Assembly: GCA_023430845.1 (NCBI GenBank)
Contig: JAEYYJ010000059.1
Location: 1-5,716 of the forward strand
Direction of reading: 5' to 3'
DNA: 5,716 bases
From: Pseudomonadota bacterium
Lineage (GTDB): Bacteria > Pseudomonadota > Alphaproteobacteria > Rhizobiales > Hyphomicrobiaceae
Below are positions 1-5,716 of this stretch, piece after piece; position 1 is the first letter of the stretch; every line of letters begins with the position of its first letter. Both the position numbers and the translations under genes were made by a program. The notes below the pieces were generated by a model, which worked only from the letters and a program-made list of their open reading frames with translations, did not search any database and was not told where the DNA came from.

Positions 1-475
<475 letters not shown>

Positions 476-476
476 T

Positions 477-584
477 CTCATTAAGCAATGCTCATCTAAT
501 GCCCATCTTGGGCAGGGCGGCTGGATAGTCGCCTGATGAGTGTGAGAACACGGAAAGACCAGAATTCTTCATCACGCCTTCGCT
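477..584 (+). other. 23S-5S spacer with compact RNA fold
   Basis: This transcribed spacer holds no gene but several hairpins. ATTGCT (471-476) pairs with AGCAAT (484-489) across the 23S end. CTCATC (491-496) pairs with GATGAG (535-540) and encloses two hairpins: GCCCA (501-505) with TGGGC (509-513), and a 7-bp stem 516-522/527-533 with one G·U pair and a GGAT loop. Together these would make a three-way junction. GTGT (540-543) pairs with ACAC (548-551) over a GAGA tetraloop, though base 540 is shared with the closing helix. The pairings are read directly. A role in separating 23S from 5S by RNase III or RNase E is inference. Confidence 0.5.
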
Positions 585-729
585 GACCTGGTGATTTTGG
601 CGGGGTGGCTGCACCCGATCCCATTCCGAACTCGGCCGTGAAACGCCCCAGCGCCGATGGTACTTCGTCTCAAGACGCGGGAGAGTAGGTCGTTGCCAGG
701 TCTGCCAAGGTGTGATGAAGAACAATTCT
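561..729 (+). other. long-range stem enclosing 5S rRNA (processing stem)
   Basis: TTCTTCATCAC at 565-575 is perfectly complementary to GTGATGAAGAA at 712-722. After a three-base bulge (723-725), AGAA at 561-564 pairs with TTCT at 726-729. The resulting stem of up to 15 bp closes the whole 5S gene in the precursor, stacked just outside helix I. The complementarity is seen directly. That it serves as a maturation substrate, like other rRNA-flanking stems, is inference. Confidence 0.65.
585..703 (+). rRNA. rrf: 5S ribosomal RNA
   Basis: This is the small rRNA of the 50S central protuberance, about 119 nt, the normal bacterial length. The terminal helix I is clear: GACCTGG at 585-591 pairs perfectly with CCAGGTC at 696-702. 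Internal segments are diagnostic, including CCCATTCCGAACTCGGCCGT from about 620, GAAACGCC, and GCGCCGATGGTACT before the helix IV-V arm, then GCGGGAGAGTAGGTCGTTGCC. The wording is close to rhizobial 5S genes. It lies about 110 nt after 23S in the standard rRNA operon order. The ends are set from helix I and could shift by one or two bases. Confidence 0.96.
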
Positions 730-760
730 ATCGAGATCTCCTCCTTCCGGAGGCACGCAG

Positions 761-791
761 ACGGGCCGTCGATATTTCGGCGGCCCGTTTT
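761..791 (+). terminator. intrinsic terminator after the 23S-5S genes
   Basis: ACGGGCCG at 761-768 pairs with CGGCCCGT at 781-788. Three further pairs (769·780 G·U, 770-779, 771-778) tighten the loop to ATATTT. Four T residues follow at 788-791. A small CCTCC/GGAGG hairpin at 740-753 precedes it. It lies between 5S and the initiator tRNA, so it should end or reduce rRNA operon transcription before the tRNA. Confidence 0.8.
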
Positions 792-818
792 GCGTCCGGC
801 TATCCCAGCGGCTACAAT
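790..818 (+). promoter_or_regulatory. candidate promoter for the initiator tRNA
   Basis: TACAAT at 813-818 matches the -10 consensus at 5 of 6 bases. Exactly 17 bases upstream, TTGCGT at 790-795 keeps the TTG that is the strongest part of alphaproteobacterial -35 elements, though only 3 of 6 consensus bases match. The expected start would be near 825, about 15 nt before the tRNA. The -35 overlaps the last T residues of the upstream terminator. A CCAGCG/CGCTGG hairpin (805-810/819-824) spans the -10 and is an alternative reading of the same bases. Confidence 0.4.
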
Positions 819-839
819 CGCTGGCAATCGGGATGGTGA

Positions 840-916
<77 letters not shown>

Positions 917-921
917 AGTTC

Positions 922-954
922 AAACCCGTCAGCTCGATGAGCTGGCGGGTTTTT
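922..954 (+). terminator. intrinsic terminator after tRNA-fMet
   Basis: AAACCCGTCAGCTC at 922-935 pairs with GAGCTGGCGGGTTT at 939-952 around a GAT loop, with one G·U pair (929·945), and a run of five T residues covers 950-954. It begins six bases after the CCA end. On the minus strand the 929/945 pair becomes an A·C mismatch and only three T residues follow, so the element is oriented for the tRNA. It could still weakly stop the converging transporter operon. Confidence 0.88.
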
Positions 955-1119
955 GCTTTTGCCTGTTTGCGGACGAGTAATCCAGGCATCTGCGTGCCGG
1001 TGTGGCCGAACTGCTTCCAGGGCTCTGCGCACGCTTGATCAGCGCTTCCAGCGAGAAACCCATCTCTCAGCTCTGCGATGAGTGCTTGTCGATCTTTGCT
1101 CGCGATGCGCGCGGGCAGG
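955..1119. other. convergent intergenic region, no gene seen
   Basis: This lies between the tRNA terminator (plus strand) and the end of the ATPase gene (minus strand). No reading frame with a convincing start, ribosome-binding site and family resemblance is present. One minus-strand frame is open through here, but it has no good start and runs on into the tRNA. No copy of the tRNA 3' end is found, so there is no sign of an integration site. No clear terminator for the minus-strand operon is visible. Confidence 0.6.
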
Positions 1120-1905
1120 CTAATGCTTCAGCGCCTTCAGCACCTGAAGTCGAAGTTTCACGAAGAGCTCGTCCGTCGTTGACTCCTCGAACACGCGCGG
1201 ACGCTGGAGCTTCACATCTAGCACCTCGGCAATCCGGCCGGGGCGCGCGCTCATGACGTAAATGCGGTCGGAGATGAACACCGCTTCGTCGATGTCGTGT
1301 GTGATGAAAAGGACGGTCGGCGCGATATCGAGGCACAGATCGAGCAGCAGCTTCTGCATCTCGAGGCGCGTCTGATAGTCGAGCGCTCCGAAGGGCTCAT
1401 CCATCAGCAGAATGTTTGGCTCGTTGATGAGCACGCGTGCGATCTGCAAGCGTTGCCGCATGCCGCCCGAGAGCTGATACGGGAAATGCTTCTCGAAGCC
1501 CTTGAGCCCGACGATCTCGATGTAGCGCTCGGCCGCCGGCGTGAACGCATCACGCGGTACGCCGCGCATGCGCGGGCCGAACACGACATTGTCGAACACG
1601 TTGAGCCAAGGATAGAGCTGCGGGTGCTGGAAGACGATGCCGCGATCCGCGCCGGGTGCCGTGATCGGCTTGCCGCCGAGAAGAATGCGGCCCTCCGTCG
1701 GCGTGTCGAAACCGGCGACCATGCGCAGGAGCGTACTCTTGCCGCAGCCTGAGGGGCCGACGATCGACACGATTTCTGACGGCGCGATCTTGAGATCCAC
1801 GTTCGCCAAGGCGTGAATGGTGCCGCTCGGACCTTCGAAGCGTCGGTCAACGCCGGAGATGACGAGTGGCAGCGCTGCCGTGCGGGGGTTTGTTGTCGTC
1901 GTCAT
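1120..1905 (-). CDS. ABC transporter ATP-binding protein, SsuB/TauB type
   Basis: This cytoplasmic ATPase powers import by the permease encoded just upstream. The 261 residues contain every motif of a working nucleotide-binding domain: Walker A GPSGCGKST (50-58), Q-loop glutamine Q93 in VFQHPQLYPW, signature LSGGMRQR (145-152), Walker B ILLMDEP (165-171), D-loop ALD (174-176) and switch histidine H203 in ITHDIDEA. The length and the DEAVFISDRIYVMSARPGRI segment fit the nitrate/sulfonate/taurine family. The start ATG (1903-1905) shares ATGA with the permease stop, and its Shine-Dalgarno site is weak, so translational coupling is likely. It ends in TAG and is the last gene of the operon. The family assignment is firm. 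The substrate is set by the binding protein and unknown. Confidence 0.95.
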   Translation of the reverse strand: MTTTTNPRTAALPLVISGVDRRFEGPSGTIHALANVDLKIAPSEIVSIVGPSGCGKSTLLRMVAGFDTPTEGRILLGGKPITAPGADRGIVFQHPQLYPWLNVFDNVVFGPRMRGVPRDAFTPAAERYIEIVGLKGFEKHFPYQLSGGMRQRLQIARVLINEPNILLMDEPFGALDYQTRLEMQKLLLDLCLDIAPTVLFITHDIDEAVFISDRIYVMSARPGRIAEVLDVKLQRPRVFEESTTDELFVKLRLQVLKALKH

Positions 1906-2681
1906 TGCTTACCGCGCCAATGCAGAACCCGCCGCTCGATCATGAGCAGGATGCCTTCCAGAATGAGGCCGATGAGGCCGATGGTGAGAATGCCAACGAA
2001 CACCAGCGGTATTCGAAAGAACGTCGTCGCATCGGTGATCAGATATCCGAGGCCGACTTGCGCCGCGATGAGCTCGGCCGCGACGACGAGCGCCCACGAG
2101 AGCGTCATCGCAATGCGCATGCCTGTGAGGATGTGCGGCAGCGATGCCGGCAGCACCACGTGCGAGAAAATCTGCCGCCCTGTCAGACCGAGCGATCGCG
2201 ATGCGAGAATGAGATCGTTCGGAATGCTCTTAACGCCGGCGGCCGTGTTGACGGTCAGGTAGAGAAACGCTGTCAGGAAGATCAGCGCAACCTTCGATCC
2301 TTCACCAATCCCGAAATAGAAGGTGAAGAGCGGCACGAGCGCGATCGGCGGAATAGGCCGCATGAACGTCAGAAACGGACTGATCATCGCGTCGGCGAGG
2401 CGGCTCGAGCCGAGCCAGATGCCGAGCGGCACACCGATCAGAACCGCGAGCGCGAAGCCCGAAAGTGCGCGGCCCATGGACGCGAGAATCTGCACGTAGA
2501 ACGGGCTGCCCGAATAGCCGCGCGTCAAGAGTTCGCTCAGTGCTTCCCAGATGGCCTGCACAGGCGGAAACGTGTTCGTCTCCAGCAGGCCTGCTGCGCT
2601 GAGCCCACCCCAGAGTGCGAGCGCGAGCGCCACCACGGCCACGCTTACGGTGTGATAGAAACCGTCAGACTTCGTTTGCAT
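1902..2681 (-). CDS. ABC transporter permease, SsuC/TauC type
   Basis: This is an inner-membrane permease of 259 residues with about six predicted membrane spans (near 10-31, 68-91, 104-125, 129-150, 189-208 and 226-248). The cytoplasmic loop that docks on the ATPase is present at about 159-190, LASRSLGLTGRQIFSHVVLP and following, a form of the EAA motif ending in the usual LP pair. The sequence FMRPIPPIALVPLF (106-119) is typical of the SsuC/TauC/NrtB group, which works as a homodimer. A GGAG lies about 13 nt before the ATG, rather far for an ideal ribosome-binding site. It follows the binding-protein gene by 78 nt and overlaps the ATPase gene by 4 nt. Confidence 0.94.
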   Translation of the reverse strand: MQTKSDGFYHTVSVAVVALALALWGGLSAAGLLETNTFPPVQAIWEALSELLTRGYSGSPFYVQILASMGRALSGFALAVLIGVPLGIWLGSSRLADAMISPFLTFMRPIPPIALVPLFTFYFGIGEGSKVALIFLTAFLYLTVNTAAGVKSIPNDLILASRSLGLTGRQIFSHVVLPASLPHILTGMRIAMTLSWALVVAAELIAAQVGLGYLITDATTFFRIPLVFVGILTIGLIGLILEGILLMIERRVLHWRGKQ

Positions 2682-2708
2682 GGGAAACAGTGAGCTCCAG
2701 CTTGAGCT

Positions 2709-2734
2709 GAAGGGGCGGATGCGCCCGCCCCTTC
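2709..2734 (-). other. intercistronic hairpin between binding protein and permease genes
   Basis: GAAGGGGCGG at 2709-2718 is perfectly complementary to CCGCCCCTTC at 2725-2734, giving a 10-bp GC-rich stem with a six-base loop. There is no T run after it on either strand, so it is unlikely to be a full terminator. A stem in this place often protects the upstream mRNA from 3' exonucleases and lets the binding protein be made in excess over the membrane parts. That role is inferred here. Confidence 0.6.
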
Positions 2735-2759
2735 TTCATGCAGCCAATGCGCTTCCGCA

Positions 2760-3779
2760 TCAGCCCTTCTTCACCTTCTCCATGAACTGGGTCATGACAT
2801 AGTCGTCGATGTTGATGGTCTTCTGCGCCAGCCCGAATTCATTGCCGAACTTGAGGAAGTCACTGAGCACTGTGTGGAGCTTGCTGCCCTTGGCCCAATA
2901 GGCCGGGCTCTTGGGATCGAGTGCATCCGTTGCCTGGAAGTGCACGAGATCCTTGACGATCGCATCGGCCTGCTCGCGTGCCATGCCGGTGAAGTCCAGC
3001 GTGTAGCGGATAGCCATCTCCGGATCCTGCTTCATCTTCGCAAGGCCCTGGTTCCAGCCGTGCAGCAGACGTACGATCGCATCCGGATTCTGCTCGAGCC
3101 ACTGCTTGCGCCCTGCCCAGTTGAGGAAAGATGGACCCGGATCGAGATCCGACATGCGCGTGATCTCGCGCCCGCCCGCCTTGATCATCGGCGTGACAAA
3201 GGGCTCCCACGTGTACACGCCGTCGACGTCGCCCGCATTGAAGGCCGCGACCTGCTGCGTCGGTGTCATGCCGACGAGCTGTGCGGCATCCTTCGCCATG
3301 CCGTTATTTTGCAGCAGCTTCCACAAGCCATAGTGCGCGTCCGAGCCCTGCACGGCAGCGATCTTCTTGCCCTTCAGATCCTTCACGCTCTTGATCGGGC
3401 TGTTCTTCGGCACGACCAGCGCCTGCAGTCTGTTGTAGTCCATGAAAACGGCGATCGACTGCAGATCCTGGCCGTTCGCCTTGGCGATGAGGTACGCGCC
3501 CATGCCACCCCAGCCGAGATGCGACTGGCCGCCTGCAAGCGCCGCGAACTGGGAGGGGCCCGAGGTGAACTTGATCAGGTTGACGTCGAGACCGAGCTTC
3601 TCGAAGTATTTCTCGCGCAGTGCGATATAAACAGGCCCATTGAGGATCGGCAGCATGCCGGCATTGATGCGCAGCGTTGTCTGCGCACGCGCAATGACGC
3701 TTGGCGCAAGCACCGCGCCGGCAGCGCCCAACGCCATCCCTTTGACGAGCGAACGCCGCGTTACAGAAGACTTCGACAT
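2760..3779 (-). CDS. ABC transporter substrate-binding protein, NMT1/SsuA type, Tat-exported
   Basis: This periplasmic binding protein of 339 residues delivers the substrate to the permease. It opens with a twin-arginine signal peptide: TRRSLVK (7-13), a hydrophobic stretch GMALGAAGAVLAPSVIA (14-30) and a likely cleavage after ARA (30-32). The mature part has the family pattern of two lobes, with GMLPILNGPVYIALREKYF near the N-terminus (41-59), NSPIKSVKDLKGKKIAAVQG (126-145) and AFNAGDVDGVYTWEPFV (179-195). A reading frame continues six residues upstream to an ATG at 3797, but AGGAGG lies five bases before the internal ATG at 3777-3779, so that start is chosen. The Tat signal suggests export in a folded state. 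The ligand is unknown: sulfonates, nitriles, pyrimidine precursors and aromatic acids are all possible. Confidence 0.93.
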   Translation of the reverse strand: MSKSSVTRRSLVKGMALGAAGAVLAPSVIARAQTTLRINAGMLPILNGPVYIALREKYFEKLGLDVNLIKFTSGPSQFAALAGGQSHLGWGGMGAYLIAKANGQDLQSIAVFMDYNRLQALVVPKNSPIKSVKDLKGKKIAAVQGSDAHYGLWKLLQNNGMAKDAAQLVGMTPTQQVAAFNAGDVDGVYTWEPFVTPMIKAGGREITRMSDLDPGPSFLNWAGRKQWLEQNPDAIVRLLHGWNQGLAKMKQDPEMAIRYTLDFTGMAREQADAIVKDLVHFQATDALDPKSPAYWAKGSKLHTVLSDFLKFGNEFGLAQKTINIDDYVMTQFMEKVKKG

Positions 3780-3784
3780 GTTTT

Positions 3785-3790
3785 CCTCCT
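3785..3790 (-). promoter_or_regulatory. strong ribosome-binding site of the binding-protein gene
   Basis: AGGAGG on the minus strand, five bases before the ATG at 3779. It decides the start: the longer frame beginning at 3797 would place this perfect Shine-Dalgarno sequence inside codons 3-5. It is also the strongest site in the operon, in keeping with high demand for the binding protein. Confidence 0.85.
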
Positions 3791-3818
3791 GCTTCAACTG
3801 AGTTGGTTCTTGTTCCGA

Positions 3819-3841
3819 GGGCGGCTCTCAGTGGCCGCCTT
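3819..3841 (-). other. hairpin over the regulator stop codon
   Basis: GGCGGC at 3820-3825 pairs with GCCGCC at 3834-3839 around an eight-base loop that contains the TGA of the regulator gene (3828-3830). One or two weaker pairs extend the base. No T run follows on the minus strand, so read-through into the binding-protein gene is expected. It may tune the ratio between the first two genes. Confidence 0.35.
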
Positions 3842-4685
3842 TGATCGGCTTGATGGAAGGTTGTTCTGCGCCAGCAGCGCCGAGCAGCTCTGCAACACGA
3901 CGAGTGAGCGCTATCAGGCGTGGCGCGAGATCCGTTTCGATCAGGCGCGGCGGCAGCGTCGAAGCAAGGCCGCCGATGTTGAATGCGAGTACGCCGTACG
4001 GCGAGTTCACATCGAGCGGCACGCCGAGTGAATGGATCTCCGGTACCCAGTCCCCGAGCGACGTGCAGTAGCCGCGCTCCGCGACGTCGCGGAGCGACTG
4101 CTCAATGCCGCGACGCACTTTCGGCCACGCTGACGTATCGCTGCGCCGGATCTCATCGAGCAGAGGTTTGCGATCAGTTTCGTCGATGGCGGCGAGATAA
4201 GCGCGGCCGACGCTGGTCGTCGCGAGCGGAATGCGATCACCGATGTCGAGGCCGAGTCCGAGACCGCTGGGGCTGCGCCGGAGCTCCAGATAGATCATGT
4301 TGAGCCCATCGCGCGCGCAAAGCGCCACGCTCGCCCCGGCATAGTCGGCGAGGTTCTGCATGAGCGGTCGCGCGACCTGGCGCGCGTCGAACTTCGACAG
4401 CGACGCATAGCCGAGGGCGAGCGCGCCGGGGCCAAGGCGATAGCGGCCACTGGACGGATCGTGTGTCAGGTATCCGAGGCGGCTCAGTGTGTACGTCAGC
4501 CGTGAAATGGTGGCCTTGGAGAGTGCCGTGCCGCGGGCGAGCTCGCCGTTCGACAGCGTCTCGTGCGCCGATGAGAACACCCGCAACACGCGGAGGCCGC
4601 GTTCCAGCGCCGCAACGAACTGGCGGTCATCGGCGGGAAGATCATCCACATCCCGCAACAGCTCGATCGTGCGGCTCCGCCCCAT
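3828..4685 (-). CDS. IclR-family transcriptional regulator
   Basis: This 285-residue DNA-binding regulator fits the IclR family size. An N-terminal winged helix-turn-helix covers about 22-87: ALERGLRVLRVF leads in, LSKATISRLTYTLSRLGYL (55-73) is the recognition region, and SSGRYRLGPGALALG (78-92) forms the wing. The effector-binding domain covers about 100-270, with the family segment ERGYCTSLGDWVPEIHSLGV (203-222) followed by PL. The open frame extends to an ATG at 4760, with another ATG at 4733-4735, but only the ATG at 4683-4685 has a good Shine-Dalgarno site, and it also lies downstream of the likely promoter. The gene heads the transporter operon, 48 nt before the binding-protein gene. 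IclR proteins often respond to aromatic or other organic acids. The effector here is unknown. Confidence 0.93.
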   Translation of the reverse strand: MGRSRTIELLRDVDDLPADDRQFVAALERGLRVLRVFSSAHETLSNGELARGTALSKATISRLTYTLSRLGYLTHDPSSGRYRLGPGALALGYASLSKFDARQVARPLMQNLADYAGASVALCARDGLNMIYLELRRSPSGLGLGLDIGDRIPLATTSVGRAYLAAIDETDRKPLLDEIRRSDTSAWPKVRRGIEQSLRDVAERGYCTSLGDWVPEIHSLGVPLDVNSPYGVLAFNIGGLASTLPPRLIETDLAPRLIALTRRVAELLGAAGAEQPSIKPIKGGH

Positions 4686-4692
4686 TGGTCTT

Positions 4693-4698
4693 CTCCCT
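4693..4698 (-). promoter_or_regulatory. ribosome-binding site that sets the IclR start
   Basis: AGGGAG on the minus strand, seven bases before the ATG at 4685. The two upstream in-frame ATG codons (4733-4735 and 4758-4760) lack a comparable, well-spaced site. The longer version would add 25 residues that do not look like part of the IclR fold. Confidence 0.75.
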
Positions 4699-4742
4699 GA
4701 ATTTTTGCGCATTTGAGCAGCGCTCGCCTCGTACCGCAAGTC

Positions 4743-4770
4743 AAAATATATATTCTGCATTGCGGAACAA
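4743..4770 (-). promoter_or_regulatory. candidate promoter of the regulator-transporter operon
   Basis: This is the most AT-rich stretch of the intergenic region. On the minus strand TTGTTC (4770-4765) and TATTTT (4748-4743) are 16 bases apart and serve as possible -35 and -10 elements; TATATT two bases earlier is an alternative. The start would be near 4735, leaving a leader of about 50 nt before the regulator ATG. Both boxes are weak matches. Confidence 0.35.
4753..4767. promoter_or_regulatory. putative IclR-type operator (15-bp near-palindrome)
   Basis: TTCTGC-ATT-GCGGAA is an inverted repeat with five of six matching pairs. A second inverted repeat, CATTG-CGGAA-CAATG, overlaps it at 4758-4772. 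Its size and layout suit the short palindromes bound by IclR regulators. It lies between and over the candidate -35 and -10 boxes, about 70 bp before the regulator ATG, the position for autorepression. Binding is inferred. Confidence 0.45.
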
Positions 4771-4816
4771 TGTATTCGACGTGATTGGGCTCGATTTTGC
4801 GTGCTGGAGCCGCCGC

Positions 4817-4852
4817 GCGTGCGAAAGCGCGCTCGCGATCGAGCGACGCGAG
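4817..4852. other. overlapping GC-rich palindromes in the intergenic region
   Basis: Three pairings compete for the same bases: a six-pair stem 4817-4822/4827-4832 with a GAAA tetraloop, GCTCG (4831-4835) with CGAGC (4840-4844), and CTCGCG (4832-4837) with CGCGAG (4847-4852). No T run follows, and no protein gene is supported between 4686 and 4909. It may belong to the transcript end of the upstream tctA gene. Confidence 0.35.
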
Positions 4853-4885
4853 TTGATGGTTCATCGAGTTATCTATTGCGTGGCG

Positions 4886-4911
4886 GAGCGCGCGTGGTCG
4901 AAGGCGCGCTC
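4886..4911 (-). terminator. hairpin at the end of the tctA gene, possible transcript end
   Basis: GAGCGCGC at 4886-4893 is perfectly complementary to GCGCGCTC at 4904-4911, an 8-bp stem with a ten-base loop that includes part of the TGA stop (4910-4912). No T run follows on the minus strand, so it is not a classical intrinsic terminator. It may protect the mRNA 3' end or assist factor-dependent termination. Confidence 0.4.
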
Positions 4912-5716
4912 AATCCTGTTCGCGGAAAGCTTCCTCGCGGCTCTTGCGCAGCGAAGGGAGAGCCATCATCAGCAGCAACGCAAGTGTCACGCCGATCAGC
5001 GTCGCGCTCAGCGGACGCGTCAGGAAGATAGAGAAGTCGCCGTCCGACAGCAGCAGCGTGCGCCGGAACTGTTCCTCCACCATCGGTCCGAGAATGAAAC
5101 CGAGCACGAGTGGTGCCGGCTCACAGCCGATGCGGCGCAGGAAGTAGCCGAAGACGCCGAAGCCCGCCATCAGGAATATATCGAAGACGCGATAGTTGAT
5201 GGAGTACACGCCGACGCAGCAGAACACGAGGATCGCGGGAAAGAGATAGGCATAAGGGATCTTGAGCAGCTTCACCCAGATGCCGACGAGCGGCAGGTTC
5301 AGGACCACGAGGATCATATTGCCGATCCACATGCTCACGATCATGCCCCAGAACAGAGACGGCTGGTCGGTGAGGAATTTCGGCCCCGGTGTAATGCCGT
5401 GGATGGTCATCGCTGCGATCATGAGCGCCATGACAGCATTCGGTGGGATACCAAGCGCGAGCATCGGGATGAAGCTCGCCTGGGCGCCCGCATTGTTCGC
5501 GGCCTCCGGGCCGGCGACGCCTTCGATGGCACCTTTGCCGAAACGGGATGGATCCTTTGCGAGGCGTTTCTCGAGGCTGTAGGACGCGAATGACGAAACG
5601 AGTGCGCCGCCACCGGGCAGCACGCCGAGGATCGAGCCGAGGAGTGTGCCGCGCACTGTGGCCGGCGCTGCCTGCTTCACGTCGTCCTTCGTCGGCATGA
5701 GGCGCGTGATCTTGCC
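4910..5716 (-). CDS. tctA: tripartite tricarboxylate transporter large membrane subunit, TctA family (C-terminal part)
   Basis: The last 268 residues of a membrane protein that is usually about 500 long; the frame is open to the right window edge, so the N-terminal half lies outside and the in-frame ATG at 5698 is internal (six codons, GKITRL, precede it). TctA forms the translocation channel of a sodium- or proton-driven carrier working with small subunit TctB and periplasmic TctC. Family motifs, counted from the first visible residue, are GVLPGGGALVSSFASY (31-46), GVAGPEAANNAGAQ (66-79) with FIPMLALGIPP (82-92), and LGFILGPMVEEQFRRTLLLS (205-224). About six or seven hydrophobic spans are visible. 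The C-terminal tail is charged. No tctB or tctC is in the window; they would be expected upstream, to the right. Citrate, other carboxylates or aromatic acids are possible substrates. Confidence 0.94.
   Translation of the reverse strand, partial: GKITRLMPTKDDVKQAAPATVRGTLLGSILGVLPGGGALVSSFASYSLEKRLAKDPSRFGKGAIEGVAGPEAANNAGAQASFIPMLALGIPPNAVMALMIAAMTIHGITPGPKFLTDQPSLFWGMIVSMWIGNMILVVLNLPLVGIWVKLLKIPYAYLFPAILVFCCVGVYSINYRVFDIFLMAGFGVFGYFLRRIGCEPAPLVLGFILGPMVEEQFRRTLLLSDGDFSIFLTRPLSATLIGVTLALLLMMALPSLRKSREEAFREQD

Noticed and set aside
917..1117. Minus-strand frame open downstream of the ATPase gene, with protein-like stretch ASKDRQALIAELRDGFLAGS
   Set aside because: It has no ATG or ribosome-binding site in a sensible place, continues into the tRNA in antisense, and matches no family I recognise. 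At most it is a remnant.
1866..2693. Plus-strand open frame of 275 codons
   Set aside because: It is antisense to the permease; its charged, Arg/Glu-rich composition is the mirror of the hydrophobic permease frame.
2874..4031. Plus-strand open frame of 385 codons
   Set aside because: It is antisense to the binding-protein and IclR genes, which have clear family motifs. It is rich in Arg, His and Leu as expected from an antisense frame in high-GC DNA.
4463..5593. Plus-strand open frame of 376 codons
   Set aside because: It runs antisense across the IclR 5' end, the intergenic region and tctA, with no ribosome-binding site or recognisable domain.

Overview
The window looks like part of a chromosome from an alphaproteobacterium, most likely order Hyphomicrobiales (Rhizobiales). 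The reasons are the 23S-5S-tRNA-fMet order at the end of an rRNA operon, the rhizobial look of the 5S and 23S 3' sequences, and an initiator tRNA whose anticodon stem carries A:U-G:C-G:C instead of the usual three G:C pairs. The protein genes have the high-GC codon use expected of such a genome.

Plus strand, 1 to about 955: the last sixth of a 23S rRNA gene (peptidyl-transferase core and sarcin-ricin loop), a structured 23S-5S spacer, the 5S rRNA gene enclosed by a long-range processing stem, an intrinsic terminator, then the initiator tRNA-Met. The tRNA has its own candidate promoter just after the rRNA terminator and its own strong terminator. Positions 955-1119 hold no gene I can support.

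Minus strand, 4685 down to 1120: a four-gene unit in the order IclR-type regulator, Tat-exported NMT1/SsuA-type substrate-binding protein, SsuC/TauC-type permease, SsuB/TauB-type ATPase. Gaps are 48 nt and 78 nt, and the last two genes share an ATGA overlap, so one operon is likely. The binding protein captures a small organic substrate in the periplasm, the permease and ATPase import it, and the regulator heading the operon probably senses that compound or its breakdown product. A 15-bp near-palindrome over the likely regulator promoter is a good candidate for an autoregulatory operator. The substrate cannot be read from the sequence. This family imports sulfonates, nitriles, pyrimidine-like compounds and aromatic acids, and the IclR regulator leans the guess towards an aromatic or other organic acid.

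Minus strand, 5716 down to 4910: the C-terminal half of a TctA-family large membrane subunit of a tripartite tricarboxylate transporter, running off the right edge. About 220 nt with several GC-rich palindromes separate it from the regulator. Two unrelated carboxylate or organic-anion uptake systems thus sit side by side next to an rRNA operon.

I see no mobile element, CRISPR array, toxin-antitoxin pair or defence gene. The window is mostly conventional. The points worth a second look are the variant initiator tRNA and its separate promoter, the RNA structures around 5S, the intercistronic hairpins, the putative IclR operator, and two start codons that should be set downstream of the longest reading frame.
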